A DNA stretch of 64,000 nucleotides, from contig OZ242384.1 of assembly GCA_965208965.1 (NCBI GenBank), positions 2,914,001-2,978,000 on the forward strand, read 5' to 3'. The position numbers were made by a program, and so were the translations under genes. The notes below the pieces were generated by a model. The model did not search any database. It saw only the letters and a program-made list of their open reading frames with translations, and was not told the DNA's origin. Below, piece after piece: positions 52,879 to 61,063 of the stretch; position 1 is the stretch's first letter, and each line of letters begins with the position of its first letter. Origin of the DNA: Bin5 sp965208965. GTDB taxonomy: Bacteria; Chloroflexota; Anaerolineae; Caldilineales; Caldilineaceae.

Positions 52879-54170
52879 TTTGACAGCTCTTCTCGACAAT
52901 TTGCCGTCCAGCCCGGAAGCCGGCTTTCCTCGAGTTGGCCGAGAAGCGCAAAGTCCCCCTGGTCGTCGCGCTGGTGATGCTGAAATCCATCCTCCCACAG
53001 CAGGACGTCGCATACGCCAGTCTCTACCGCAAAGGCAAAGGCGGAATCAATCGGCCAGCCGTTGACGTCTACCTGAATGTGCAGCCCGAACTGCCGCAAT
53101 CTCTGCACCTGGGCCAGGGCCTCCTGGCTTCCCTGGGGCAGTGCCAGCGCGGCCTGCGGTCGGCGGGGGCCGGCCGCCGTATCGACCTCGTCCTGCCGCT
53201 GCTGCGCCACCAACAGACGGTCCACTCCCAAGGCCACCCCCACCGCGGGCTGCGAAGGTCCGAAGCGGCCCACCAGGTCATCGTATCTCCCGCCGCTGGC
53301 GACCGCTGTCCCCAGTCCCGGTGTCACCGCCTCGAAAGAGACGCCCGTGTAGTAGCCCAAATTGCGGATTTCAGTCAGGTCGATGACAAAGCTATCCAGA
53401 ATGTCGTAACCGAGCAGAGCGTCAACGATGCCGCGCAGGTTCTGCAGGGCCTCGTGCATCCCTCTGTTCTGGATATGGCGTTCCGCCAGGGAAAGGATCC
53501 CGTCTACGTTCTCGCCGACGAGTTGCGGCAGAGTCTCAACCGCCTGGCGCTGCCCGGTACGCAAGGGCGTCTCCCGCAAAAAGTCGTCCAGAAGCGGTTC
53601 GCTCTTTCGCTCCAACGCCCACTGCAGCTGCTGCGTCTGCTGCGGATTGAGGTCCAGAGCTTGGAGAAGACTGCGATAGTAACGTATGTGGCCGACAATC
53701 TGTCGAAACTCCGTGAGGCCGGCAACTTTTAAGGCGGTGGCGGTAAGCGCTAGGATTTCGGCGTCGGCGGCGGGGTTCGGCGCGCCGATCAACTCACCCC
53801 CTGCCTGCCAGAATTCGCGCTGGCGGCCGGCTTGCGGTTCCAGGTAGCGGAAGACACTGCCGCCGTAGCAGAATCGTTGCGGCATCGGCCAGTCGTGGAG
53901 CCGGGTTCCCACCAGCCGGGCGACCGGGGTGGTGAATTCGGGACGGAGGGAAAGCGTACTGCCGTCGCGGTCCAGAAAGCGGTACATGCCGCTGCGCAGC
54001 CGGTCGTCATACTGCGCGCTCAAGGTTGAGTCGAACTCAAACATCGGCGGAATCACGTCTCCGTAACCCCAGCCGCGAAACGTCTCCATCAGTAGATCGA
54101 GGAGGCTCTGCCGGTTGCTGGCTTCATCCCAGAAGTAGTCGGCGACACCGAAGGGGACGCGCCCGTTCAT
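52875..54170 (-). CDS. hisZ: ATP phosphoribosyltransferase regulatory subunit
   Basis: 431 residues related to histidyl-tRNA synthetase. VPFGVADYFWDEASNRQSLLDLLMETFRGWGYGDVIPPMFEF, GTRLHDWPMPQRFCYGGSVFRYLEPQAGRQREFWQAGGELIG (class II motif 2 region) and GGRYDDLVGRFGPSQPAVGVALGVDRLL are clear. Active synthetase residues for histidine tRNA charging and the C-terminal anticodon domain are reduced, as expected of HisZ. It activates the short HisG encoded next. Its start overlaps the FmdB stop as ATGA. Confidence 0.9.
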   Translation of the reverse strand: MNGRVPFGVADYFWDEASNRQSLLDLLMETFRGWGYGDVIPPMFEFDSTLSAQYDDRLRSGMYRFLDRDGSTLSLRPEFTTPVARLVGTRLHDWPMPQRFCYGGSVFRYLEPQAGRQREFWQAGGELIGAPNPAADAEILALTATALKVAGLTEFRQIVGHIRYYRSLLQALDLNPQQTQQLQWALERKSEPLLDDFLRETPLRTGQRQAVETLPQLVGENVDGILSLAERHIQNRGMHEALQNLRGIVDALLGYDILDSFVIDLTEIRNLGYYTGVSFEAVTPGLGTAVASGGRYDDLVGRFGPSQPAVGVALGVDRLLVAQQRQDEVDTAAGPRRPQAALALPQGSQEALAQVQRLRQFGLHIQVDVNGWPIDSAFAFAVETGVCDVLLWEDGFQHHQRDDQGDFALLGQLEESRLPGWTANCREELSK

Positions 54171-54454
54171 CTGCCCTGCTCGCGTTTTCGTTGACTGTTG
54201 GCCTGAAGGGTGTCGATCTGTTCCTTTGACGTGTATGAGGTCGCCCTTGCCGACTCGGCGCTGGACGCGCTCTCTTCCTGCGGCGTGAGTCCGCCCAACT
54301 CCCCCAGAACGGCAACCCGTGAGACCGTCTGCTTTGTGGAGGTGCCTGCGCAGTCAGGGCAGGCCGGCTGCTGGTTCTGTGCAGAAGCCATAGTTGGCCA
54401 GAGCCGATCGAACTGGTTTTCGCAATCCAGGCAGATATACTCGTATATCGGCAT
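54167..54454 (-). CDS. FmdB-family zinc-ribbon protein
   Basis: 95 residues. MPIYEYICLDCENQFDRLWP and PACPDCAGTSTKQTVSRV form a two-pair zinc ribbon of the FmdB regulatory type, followed by a charged helical tail. The real role of FmdB proteins is poorly known; some are putative transcription regulators and some associate with tRNA or metal proteins. GGAG precedes the ATG. The stop overlaps hisZ as ATGA, so it is translationally coupled to hisZ-hisG. Confidence 0.85.
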   Translation of the reverse strand: MPIYEYICLDCENQFDRLWPTMASAQNQQPACPDCAGTSTKQTVSRVAVLGELGGLTPQEESASSAESARATSYTSKEQIDTLQANSQRKREQGR

Positions 54455-54519
54455 ATCGATCTCCGTTCCAACTCAGCTGCCGGCGCTCCCGGCAGTCCCT
54501 CTTTGCTTCGACTGCCCAC

Positions 54520-54548
54520 AGTATGCCAAAGAAGGAACCAATGCTCAA
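54520..54548 (-). promoter_or_regulatory. Promoter of fmdB-hisZ-hisG
   Basis: Minus strand TTGAGC (54548-54543), 17 bases, CATACT (54525-54520). It lies about 75 bp from the rightward cobalamin-regulon promoter and points the other way. Confidence 0.5.
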
Positions 54549-54621
54549 AGGCTGGCGCTCCCCAATGAGTTCAATCACTCTGGCCCGATGGCCTTGGTCT
54601 GCACCCCTCGGCCATGCCATT

Positions 54622-54650
54622 TTGACAGGCCTCATCCCTGGTTGTATACT
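54622..54650 (+). promoter_or_regulatory. Promoter of the cobalamin regulon
   Basis: Perfect TTGACA (54622-54627), 17 bases, TATACT (54645-54650). Transcription starts near 54657, directly upstream of the riboswitch. Confidence 0.7.
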
Positions 54651-54667
54651 GGCGGCAACTGAATATC

Positions 54668-54840
54668 GACAGTCAGAGGTGCCCTTGGTCCGGATACCAG
54701 GGCTGAAAAGGCGAAGCCGGTATGAGTCCGGCGCTGTCCCGCAACTGTAAGGGAGAACATCCTGCGTCCCTTCAAGATTGAAGGGAATCTCGCAAGAGAT
54801 TCGCGATGGGGATTCTCCCAAGCCAGGTCGACCGCCTCTG
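54668..54840 (+). promoter_or_regulatory. Cobalamin (B12) riboswitch aptamer
   Basis: The conserved order is present: AGGTGCCC at 54677-54684, AAAAGGCGAAGCCGG then GTATGAGTCCGGCGCTGTCCC-type core around 54705-54740, CGCAACTGTAAGGGAG, and the B12 box AAGCCAGGTCGACCGCCT at about 54820-54837. A variable hairpin GAATCTC-GCAA-GAGATTC lies at 54785-54802. It is followed by a terminator and controls the downstream uptake and salvage genes, which it should switch off when cobalamin is plentiful. Confidence 0.92.
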
Positions 54841-54914
54841 TCGTACTCTTGAAACATCTCGTGGATCGGGTGACGGAGTGAAGCCTTCGCTTGTGAGGCA
54901 TGCATGACCGGTAG

Positions 54915-54949
54915 CGTCCGATCTCGACAGAGATCGGACGTTTCAGTTT
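54915..54949 (+). terminator. Riboswitch expression-platform terminator
   Basis: CGTCCGATCTC (54915-54925) pairs perfectly with GAGATCGGACG (54930-54940) around a GACA loop, followed by the T-rich TTTCAGTTT. It lies 75 bases past the B12 box and about 65 bases before the binding-protein ATG, as expected for a transcription-terminating riboswitch. The T-run is interrupted, so efficiency is uncertain. Confidence 0.65.
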
Positions 54950-55012
54950 ATGTGGCTGTTTCGGGTGAAGCGTCACAAGGATAAGCCCATTTCAAGCTCT
55001 GAGGAGAGAGTG

Positions 55013-56254
55013 ATGCAACGTCTGCCAACCTACCTTCTTTTCATCCTATTCCTGGTTCTGAGCGGTTGCGTGGCACAGCCAGCCGCGGTATCCTCGCCGC
55101 CGGACGGAGCTTCTGGCAACTCTGCCGCGGCGGCCCCTTCCCCGGACCAGAATCTGCATGACGGCTGTGTCGAAACGTACGACCCGGCAATCGACTATTT
55201 TCCACAGAAGCTGTCGGTTGACTATTCTACCGGTTTCGACGTCGAGTATCACAACAACTACAAGATCGTTACCGTAACCAATCCGTGGCAGGGCGCGCAA
55301 GAGAATTTCCGTTATGTGCTAGTCCAGTGCGGCACGCCGGCCCCCCAAGGCGTTGAAGGCGCCCTCGTCGAAGTGCCGGTTAAAAACATCATTGCCATGT
55401 CAACCACCTATCTGCCCACTCTTGAGGATTTGGGACTGATTGACAGGCTGATCGGGTTGGACAGCTTCATGTGGACGACTAACCCGGCCGTGCGGGAACG
55501 CATAGAGTCCGGGGACATCGCCGAAATCGGCGGCGGCGCGGCCGTCAATGTGGAACTGACGCTCGACCTGGACCCTGCCTTGGTGATGACATACGGGACC
55601 GGTTTTGCCGACTATGACACGCATCCTGTGCTGCTGGAAGCCGGGATTCCTGTCGCCCTCAATGGCGACTTTGTCGAGCAGAGTCCGCTCGGACGGGCGG
55701 AATGGATGAAATTCATCGCGCTGTTTTTCAATCGGGAGGCCGACGCCGCGGCGCAGTTCGACACGGTCGCGATGGAATATCATGCCGTGGCGGAACTGAC
55801 GGAAACCCTCACTGAGCGGCCCTCGGTGCTCATCGGGAGCGTCTACAACGGTACCTGGTATGTTTCGGGCGGCGGAAGCTACATGGCCAAACTGCTGGCC
55901 GACGCCGGCGCTGCCTACCTCTGGTCGGATGAAGGGGACGTGGGCTCGCTGCCGCTGGACTTTGAGTCGGTATACGCGGTGGCGGCAGAGGCCGAATTCT
56001 GGCTCAACCCCGACAACTCCTTCTGGTTCAGCGTCGAAAACGTACTCGACAGCGACCCTCGCTACGGCGACTTTGCCCCGCTGAAGAATGGCCAGATGTA
56101 CAACAACAATGCCAGAGTGAACGAGAACGGTGGCAACGCCTATTACGAAGAGGGGGCAGCCCATCCCGAAAGAGTTCTGAAGGATCTGGTCAAGATCCTG
56201 CATCCCCATCTGCTTCCGGATCACGAACTCCGGTTTTATCAGCAGGTCCAGTGA
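55013..56254 (+). CDS. Corrinoid/siderophore-type ABC transporter substrate-binding lipoprotein
   Basis: 413 residues. The signal LPTYLLFILFLVLSGC ends in a lipobox. The mature part has the BtuF/FepB-like fold: VVEVPVKNIIAMSTTYLPTLEDLGLIDRLIGLDSF, EIGGGAAVNVELTLDLDPALVMTYG and VSGGGSYMAKLLADAGAAYLW. GAGGAG precedes the ATG. The riboswitch upstream and the BtuC/BtuD-like and cobalamin genes downstream argue for cobalamin or cobinamide binding rather than iron-siderophore. It is longer than E. coli BtuF (about 245 mature residues), as usual for this subfamily. Confidence 0.87.
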   Translation: MQRLPTYLLFILFLVLSGCVAQPAAVSSPPDGASGNSAAAAPSPDQNLHDGCVETYDPAIDYFPQKLSVDYSTGFDVEYHNNYKIVTVTNPWQGAQENFRYVLVQCGTPAPQGVEGALVEVPVKNIIAMSTTYLPTLEDLGLIDRLIGLDSFMWTTNPAVRERIESGDIAEIGGGAAVNVELTLDLDPALVMTYGTGFADYDTHPVLLEAGIPVALNGDFVEQSPLGRAEWMKFIALFFNREADAAAQFDTVAMEYHAVAELTETLTERPSVLIGSVYNGTWYVSGGGSYMAKLLADAGAAYLWSDEGDVGSLPLDFESVYAVAAEAEFWLNPDNSFWFSVENVLDSDPRYGDFAPLKNGQMYNNNARVNENGGNAYYEEGAAHPERVLKDLVKILHPHLLPDHELRFYQQVQ

Positions 56255-56321
56255 CCAGGACCTTGCCGCGGCGAAAGTGTGACAGCCGGCGTTGGCGCGG
56301 TTCAGGAGGCCAGGGCGCCCA

Positions 56322-57077
56322 GTGAGAACTGTCCTGATCAGTGTAGCGGTCGCGGTTCAATTTCTGACTGTAGTACCGCCGCCCCTGCGCCGGACGATAA
56401 CACCTGCAGAGCTGGGAATGTCGGTGACGTTTTTCCCGCTTGTCGGCCTTCTGGTGGGGCTTCTTCTGTTCGGGCTGCATAGAATCTTGTCTGCCATCTT
56501 CCCGGTAACGGTGGCAGCGGCAGTTCTTGTGGCTATCTGGATTGCCTGCAGCGGAGCACTGCACTTTGACGGGCTTCTGGACGCAGTGGACGGCCTGCTG
56601 GGAGGACGCACGCCTGAAGACCGAATGCGCATCCTCCGTGATGAGCGCGTCGGCGCGTTTGCGGTCGCCGTCGGTGTTATTACGATTCTGCTGAAATACG
56701 CTGCAATTGCGGGCATCGGGGCAGCGGCGCCCCTCATCTTTGCGCCGGTCGTTGGGCGCTGGCTGACCAGCATGAGCGTTGTTCTGTTCTCCTACGCCCG
56801 TACCGATGGTCTGGGACGGGATATGAAGGACAATGCCGGCTGGCCCCAGGCCGTCGGAGCGACCGCCATTGCTGCCGCGACGCTGGGAATCCTCGCTCCG
56901 TCCGTGGGCTTCGCGGCTACCGGCGCGGCTGTTATCCTGGCCTGCTTCAGCGGCTGGCTTCTTGTCAGCTTCACTCTGTCTCGCATCCCAGGGCTGACCG
57001 GTGACATCTATGGCGCCTTGTGTGAAGTCGGAGAGACTGTCTGCATCGTGACGCTGGCGGCAAACTGGGCTGCCTAG
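56322..57077 (+). CDS. cobS: Adenosylcobinamide-GDP ribazoletransferase
   Basis: 251 residues with about six or seven helices. VAVQFLTVVPPP, ALHFDGLLDAVDGLLGGRTPEDRMRILRDERVGAFAV (with the DG..D and DxxxG metal motifs) and TGDIYGALCEVGETVCI are CobS signatures. It joins alpha-ribazole to adenosylcobinamide-GDP in the last step of cobalamin assembly. The GTG at 56322 is taken as start, with AGGAGG about 12 bases upstream. It is the second gene of the riboswitch-controlled run. Confidence 0.9.
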   Translation: MRTVLISVAVAVQFLTVVPPPLRRTITPAELGMSVTFFPLVGLLVGLLLFGLHRILSAIFPVTVAAAVLVAIWIACSGALHFDGLLDAVDGLLGGRTPEDRMRILRDERVGAFAVAVGVITILLKYAAIAGIGAAAPLIFAPVVGRWLTSMSVVLFSYARTDGLGRDMKDNAGWPQAVGATAIAAATLGILAPSVGFAATGAAVILACFSGWLLVSFTLSRIPGLTGDIYGALCEVGETVCIVTLAANWAA

Positions 57078-57209
57078 AACAGAACTCCCTTGTCGTTGAG
57101 GCCCGCTGAAAAGCGTGACTCCGTCTGCAAAACAGCCTGACCGGCGGGACAAATCGGGAACACGTTTCGGGGCCTGTTGACTCGCTGGCTGAAAGAGGGA
57201 AAGAAATCA

Positions 57210-57827
57210 GTGGGCGATCTGATACTGATACTTGGGGGCGCACGTAGCGGCAAGAGCGCAGAAGCCGTCCGTACAGCGAGTGAGCGCACAGAGGGACAGG
57301 TGCTCTTTGTAGCGACCGCCGAACCCGGCGACGAAGAAATGCGGCTTCGCATAGAGAAACACAGGGCCGAGCGACCCGCCCACTGGCACACCCTGGAAGC
57401 CCCCCGCAATGTAGCCCAGGCCATCAGTGGACAGTCCCAAACCTTTGCGGCCATTGTCGTGGACTGCGTCACGCTGCTGGTATCGAACCTGCTGGTCGAC
57501 AGACCAGACCCTTACGCTGAAGCAGTGCGACTTGACGTGGACAGCGAGATCGCGGAGCTACTGAATGCGGCGAACGAAATGCCGGACGGCAGCCAGTTGA
57601 TTGTGGTTTCAAATGAGGTGGGCGCCGGTCTGGCGCCCCTCACGCCTTTGGGGAGAGCCTTCCGTGACCTCGTGGGTCATGCGAATCAGACATTGGCCGC
57701 AGCAGCTGACACAGCGGTCCTGATGGTGGCCGGACTTCCGTTGATTCTGAAGGGCGAAGCACACCAGAATCCCGACTCTCTCCGCCCGGGGTCAGCGGCA
57801 AACGCAGCCGCAACGAGAGATGAATAG
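57210..57827 (+). CDS. cobU: Adenosylcobinamide kinase / adenosylcobinamide-phosphate guanylyltransferase
   Basis: 205 residues. LILILGGARSGKSAEAV is the CobU P-loop, VVDCVTLLVSNLL and VVSNEVGAGLAPLTPLGRAFRDLVGHANQTLA are family-specific. It phosphorylates adenosylcobinamide and then attaches GMP, feeding CobS. The GTG at 57210 follows GAGGGAAAG. It overlaps the BtuC-like gene by eight bases. The C-terminal 20 residues are an unconserved tail. Confidence 0.9.
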   Translation: MGDLILILGGARSGKSAEAVRTASERTEGQVLFVATAEPGDEEMRLRIEKHRAERPAHWHTLEAPRNVAQAISGQSQTFAAIVVDCVTLLVSNLLVDRPDPYAEAVRLDVDSEIAELLNAANEMPDGSQLIVVSNEVGAGLAPLTPLGRAFRDLVGHANQTLAAAADTAVLMVAGLPLILKGEAHQNPDSLRPGSAANAAATRDE

Positions 57828-58944
57828 AAGCAATGTTCCCATTGCAACACCCGGTATTCGGGTCCATCCTTCGCTGACGCGGGGCTTTTCCATGGCGCCC
57901 GGTCTGCTTCTGGCCGGGCTGGGGCTCGTGGCTATTGCGGCATTCATGTTGAGCCTGGCGGTAGGTTCCGTTCGCATCCCTCTCGACGAGATAGTGTCAG
58001 TCCTGTTGGGTGGGGATGCCTCCAAGCAGGCCTGGGCGACGATCGTTCTTAAATTCCGCTTGCCCAAGGCCTTGACCGCGATGCTGGCCGGCGCCGCACT
58101 TTCGGTCAGCGGACTGCAGATGCAGACCCTGTTCCGCAATCCTCTGGCAGGACCGTTCGTGCTGGGCATCAGCTCCGGCGCGAGCCTTGGCGTCGCTCTG
58201 ACCGTGCTGCTGGCCGGCGTGGCTGTCGGCCTCGGCGGAAGCACGACCCTTCTGGCCGGGATAAGTCTTGCGGGTGATGCCAGCCTGGCTCTGTCCGCAA
58301 TTGCCGGCTCCGGTCTGGTACTGTTGCTTGTCATGTCGGTAGCCCGTAAAGTGCAGAGCGGCATGACACTGCTCATCCTGGGCCTGATGTTCGGGTATAC
58401 GACGAGTGCCCTTGTGAGCGTGCTGATCTATTTCAGTGTCGTTGAGCGCATTCAAGCCTACATCTCGTGGACGTTCGGCTCATTTGGAGGCGTCACCTGG
58501 CGCCAGCTCCAGGTCATGGCGCCGGCGATTCTTGTGGGGTTGGCGGGCGGTCATCTGCTGATGAAACCGCTCAACGCGCTGCTTCTGGGAGAGACCTACG
58601 CCCTTTCTCTTGGACTGAACGTTCGCCGCGTGCGCTTGGGAATAATCGGCACGTCGGCAGTGCTGGCCGGCGTTGTTACCGCTTTCTGCGGGCCGATCGG
58701 TTTTCTTGGGATCGCGGTGCCGCACCTTTGCCGCAGTCTGCTGCATACGTCGGACCACCGTCTGCTGCTGCCCGCCGTCTCTTTCATGGGCGCCATCCTG
58801 GCTCTGGGGGCAGATATCGTCGCCGGCCTGCCCGGCAGTCAATTGACTCTGCCCCTGAACGCGGTAACCGCACTGCTTGGCGCACCGGTTGTTATCTGGG
58901 TGATTCTGCGCCAACGCAATCTGCGGCAGGCATTTGCAGGGTGA
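57820..58944 (+). CDS. BtuC/FecCD-family permease
   Basis: 374 residues with about nine or ten helices. VGSVRIPLDEIVSVLLGG, IVLKFRLPKALTAMLAGAALSVSGLQMQTLFRNPLAGPFVLGISSGASLGVAL and GFLGIAVPHLCRSLLHTSDHRLLLPAVSFMGA are signatures of type II importer permeases for corrinoids and siderophores. Together with the binding protein and the ATPase downstream it forms a complete importer. Genomic and riboswitch context point to cobalamin or cobinamide; the symbol btuC is left out because substrate is inferred. Confidence 0.88.
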   Translation: MNRSNVPIATPGIRVHPSLTRGFSMAPGLLLAGLGLVAIAAFMLSLAVGSVRIPLDEIVSVLLGGDASKQAWATIVLKFRLPKALTAMLAGAALSVSGLQMQTLFRNPLAGPFVLGISSGASLGVALTVLLAGVAVGLGGSTTLLAGISLAGDASLALSAIAGSGLVLLLVMSVARKVQSGMTLLILGLMFGYTTSALVSVLIYFSVVERIQAYISWTFGSFGGVTWRQLQVMAPAILVGLAGGHLLMKPLNALLLGETYALSLGLNVRRVRLGIIGTSAVLAGVVTAFCGPIGFLGIAVPHLCRSLLHTSDHRLLLPAVSFMGAILALGADIVAGLPGSQLTLPLNAVTALLGAPVVIWVILRQRNLRQAFAG

Positions 58945-58956
58945 CCAGGTGCTGGC

Positions 58957-60075
58957 ATGAAGATGAACGGGACCGTGCTGCAAACCAGAAAACTCTCCAT
59001 AGGTTATCGCCGCGCCCGTAAAGCTCCCGTTGTCATCGCCAGTGATCTTAACTTTTCACTTCGGCCGGGAGAGCTTGTCTGTCTGCTGGGACCAAACGGC
59101 GCCGGGAAGTCAACCCTCATGCGCACGTTGGCCCGTTTGCAGCCTTCCCTGTCAGGACAGATCTGGCTGGATGAACGACCCCTAGACGAACTGAGGCCCG
59201 GCCAGTTGGCCCGCCGTCTGAGCATCGTGCTGACAGACCGAGTCGACGTTGGCGCGATGTCCGGTTACGGACTGGTCAGCTTGGGCCGCCATCCCTACAC
59301 TGGCTGGACTGGGACGATGAGCGAGCAGGACCAGCAGATCGTTCAGTGGGCGCTGCAAGCCGTACGCGCCAGAGATCTGTCTAACCGGCTGACTGTCGAA
59401 ATGAGCGACGGAGAGCGCCAGAAGGTCCTCATCGCTCGTGCACTGGCGCAGCAGCCGCGGGTCATGCTGCTAGACGAGCCAACCGCCTTTCTCGATCTCC
59501 CCCGACGGGTGGAAGTGATGGATCTGTTGCGCCAGCTCGCCAGCGAGAACAGTCAGGCAATCCTCCTTTCCACGCACGACCTGGACCTGGCGCTCCGCAA
59601 CGCAGACCGGTTGTGGCTGCTATCGGCGGATGGCGATCTGCTCGAGGGCGCGCCGGAGGACCTGATCCTCAACGGCGCGTTTGAACGCGTTTTCTCCGCC
59701 GAAGGTGTGACTTTTGACCGCGAGCGCGGCTCCTTCCATACGCGCCAGGAAGCCTGCGGGCGGCTGCGACTGCAAGGAGACGGCGTAGAGGCCTTCTGGA
59801 CGCGTCGTGCGCTGGAGCGAATCGGGTATTCGGTGGAGCGAGAAGGCGAGAACGGGGACTCCTCTGCCTTCGCGTCCAACCTCAATCCCCCGCCATCGGT
59901 CAACGCCACCGTTACCGTGCGCAATCATGACGGCGGACTGACCTATATGCTTGACACTGAAGGGCGAGAAGAACAGTTTGCTACGATAAATGCTCTGACC
60001 ACATACCTGCGCCGCAGCGGCGCCGGAGGAGAAATTGATGCCAAGGTTAACGAAGATCTATACGCGCGGCGGTGA
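58957..60075 (+). CDS. BtuD/FecE-type ABC ATPase with C-terminal extension
   Basis: 372 residues. Walker A is LLGPNGAGKST (about 43-53), the Q-loop region lies before MSGYGLVSLGRHPYTGW, the signature is EMSDGERQKVLIARAL (a variant of LSGGQ) near 148, Walker B is RVMLLDEPTAFLD near 168-180 and the switch His is in LLSTHDLDLAL near 206. Beyond residue 260 about 110 residues (GSFHTRQEACGRLRLQGDGVEAFWTRRALERIGY and onward) form an extra domain not found in E. coli BtuD. It powers the importer with the preceding permease. It overlaps the adenosyltransferase start by 38 bp. Confidence 0.88.
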   Translation: MKMNGTVLQTRKLSIGYRRARKAPVVIASDLNFSLRPGELVCLLGPNGAGKSTLMRTLARLQPSLSGQIWLDERPLDELRPGQLARRLSIVLTDRVDVGAMSGYGLVSLGRHPYTGWTGTMSEQDQQIVQWALQAVRARDLSNRLTVEMSDGERQKVLIARALAQQPRVMLLDEPTAFLDLPRRVEVMDLLRQLASENSQAILLSTHDLDLALRNADRLWLLSADGDLLEGAPEDLILNGAFERVFSAEGVTFDRERGSFHTRQEACGRLRLQGDGVEAFWTRRALERIGYSVEREGENGDSSAFASNLNPPPSVNATVTVRNHDGGLTYMLDTEGREEQFATINALTTYLRRSGAGGEIDAKVNEDLYARR

Positions 60076-60601
60076 CGACGGGACAACCGCCCTGGGCGGC
60101 GGCCAGCGCGTCTCCAAGGATTCTTTGCGCGTCCAGTTATACGGGACCGTTGACGAATTGAACGCGCACATCGGTGTCGCCTTGGCCGGCGGCCTGTGCG
60201 AGCGCCTGCAAAGGACGCTGCCAGAGATTCAGAATGAGCTGTTCCACCTGGGATCCGATCTGTGCTTTCTGGAAGAGGATAAACTGCGCTATACGCCCCC
60301 GCAGATCGAAGAGCGCCACGTCGATCGCTTGGAGACACTGCTCGACGAGCTGACGCCGGTCGTCGGCCCCCTGGAAAACTTTATCCTGCCGGGCGGCTCG
60401 CAAGGAGCGTCCTGTCTGCACGTCGCGCGTACCGTGTGCCGGCGAGCGGAGCGGGAAGCAACTTCCCTTGCCAAAGAAGAGAGAATTAACCCGCAGGCAA
60501 TTCGCTATTTGAATCGTCTGTCCGACGCCCTATTCGTGATGTCCCGCCTCGAGAATCTGCAACAGGGTGTCGAGGAGCCGCTGTGGGACCCGTCGGCATG
60601 A
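60038..60601 (+). CDS. ATP:cob(I)alamin adenosyltransferase, PduO type
   Basis: 187 residues. LTKIYTRGGDDGTTALGGGQRVSKDSLRVQLYGTVDELNAHIGVA and the C-terminal CLHVARTVCRRAEREATSL and RYLNRLSDALFVMSR are signatures of PduO/Cob-type adenosyltransferases, including the RxxxRRAER phosphate-contact region. It transfers the adenosyl group of ATP to cob(I)alamin, finishing coenzyme B12 or preparing cobinamide for CobU. The ATG at 60038 follows GGAGGAG and lies inside the end of the ATPase gene, so the two are coupled. Confidence 0.92.
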   Translation: MPRLTKIYTRGGDDGTTALGGGQRVSKDSLRVQLYGTVDELNAHIGVALAGGLCERLQRTLPEIQNELFHLGSDLCFLEEDKLRYTPPQIEERHVDRLETLLDELTPVVGPLENFILPGGSQGASCLHVARTVCRRAEREATSLAKEERINPQAIRYLNRLSDALFVMSRLENLQQGVEEPLWDPSA

Positions 60602-60697
60602 GCGAACGCGGGGGACCCAGGAGCGCAGCGGCCTGCTGACGCTTCCACGACCCGCGGTCCTTTCCCTCTGCGCTGACTGCCTTTAGTGGGGAAAACT

Positions 60698-61063
60698 ATG
60701 GAGGAGACTTTAGTGGACCTGCCGGAGATGGCGCCTTACTCGCGTCACGTTTTCATATGTTCAGGGGCGTTCTGCGATCCCGAAGGCAAGGCGAACAGGC
60801 TCTATGCTTTGCTGGCCCGCAAGTTGGGCGAACTGGGAGAATACGACAACCCGCTGCGCGTTAAACGGGGCGCCTCACCGTGTCTGGGCGTATGTCACAG
60901 CGGCCCTGTGCTGGTCGTTTATCCAGAGGGCATCTGGTACTGCCAGGTCGATGAAGCCCTGCTGGACAGAATCGTCGAGGAGCATCTTCGCAACGGCAAT
61001 CCCGTCGAAGAAGCGATCTATCATCGTCTCAGTGACAACGATCATTCAAGTGACGTCAGATAA
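60698..61063 (+). CDS. Thioredoxin-like [2Fe-2S] ferredoxin-domain protein
   Basis: 121 residues. HVFICSGAFCDPEGKANRLY and RVKRGASPCLGVCHSGPVLVVYPEGIWYCQVDEA are typical of the small thioredoxin-fold ferredoxins, with four cysteines (CSGAFC, SPCLGVC) for a [2Fe-2S] cluster. Such proteins often occur with cobalamin genes, where a role in reducing cobalt has been suggested. Position directly after the adenosyltransferase, which needs Co(I), fits that. ATG 60698 is preferred over a GTG at 60686. It converges with and overlaps the cytochrome gene by 22 bp. Confidence 0.85.
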   Translation: MEETLVDLPEMAPYSRHVFICSGAFCDPEGKANRLYALLARKLGELGEYDNPLRVKRGASPCLGVCHSGPVLVVYPEGIWYCQVDEALLDRIVEEHLRNGNPVEEAIYHRLSDNDHSSDVR

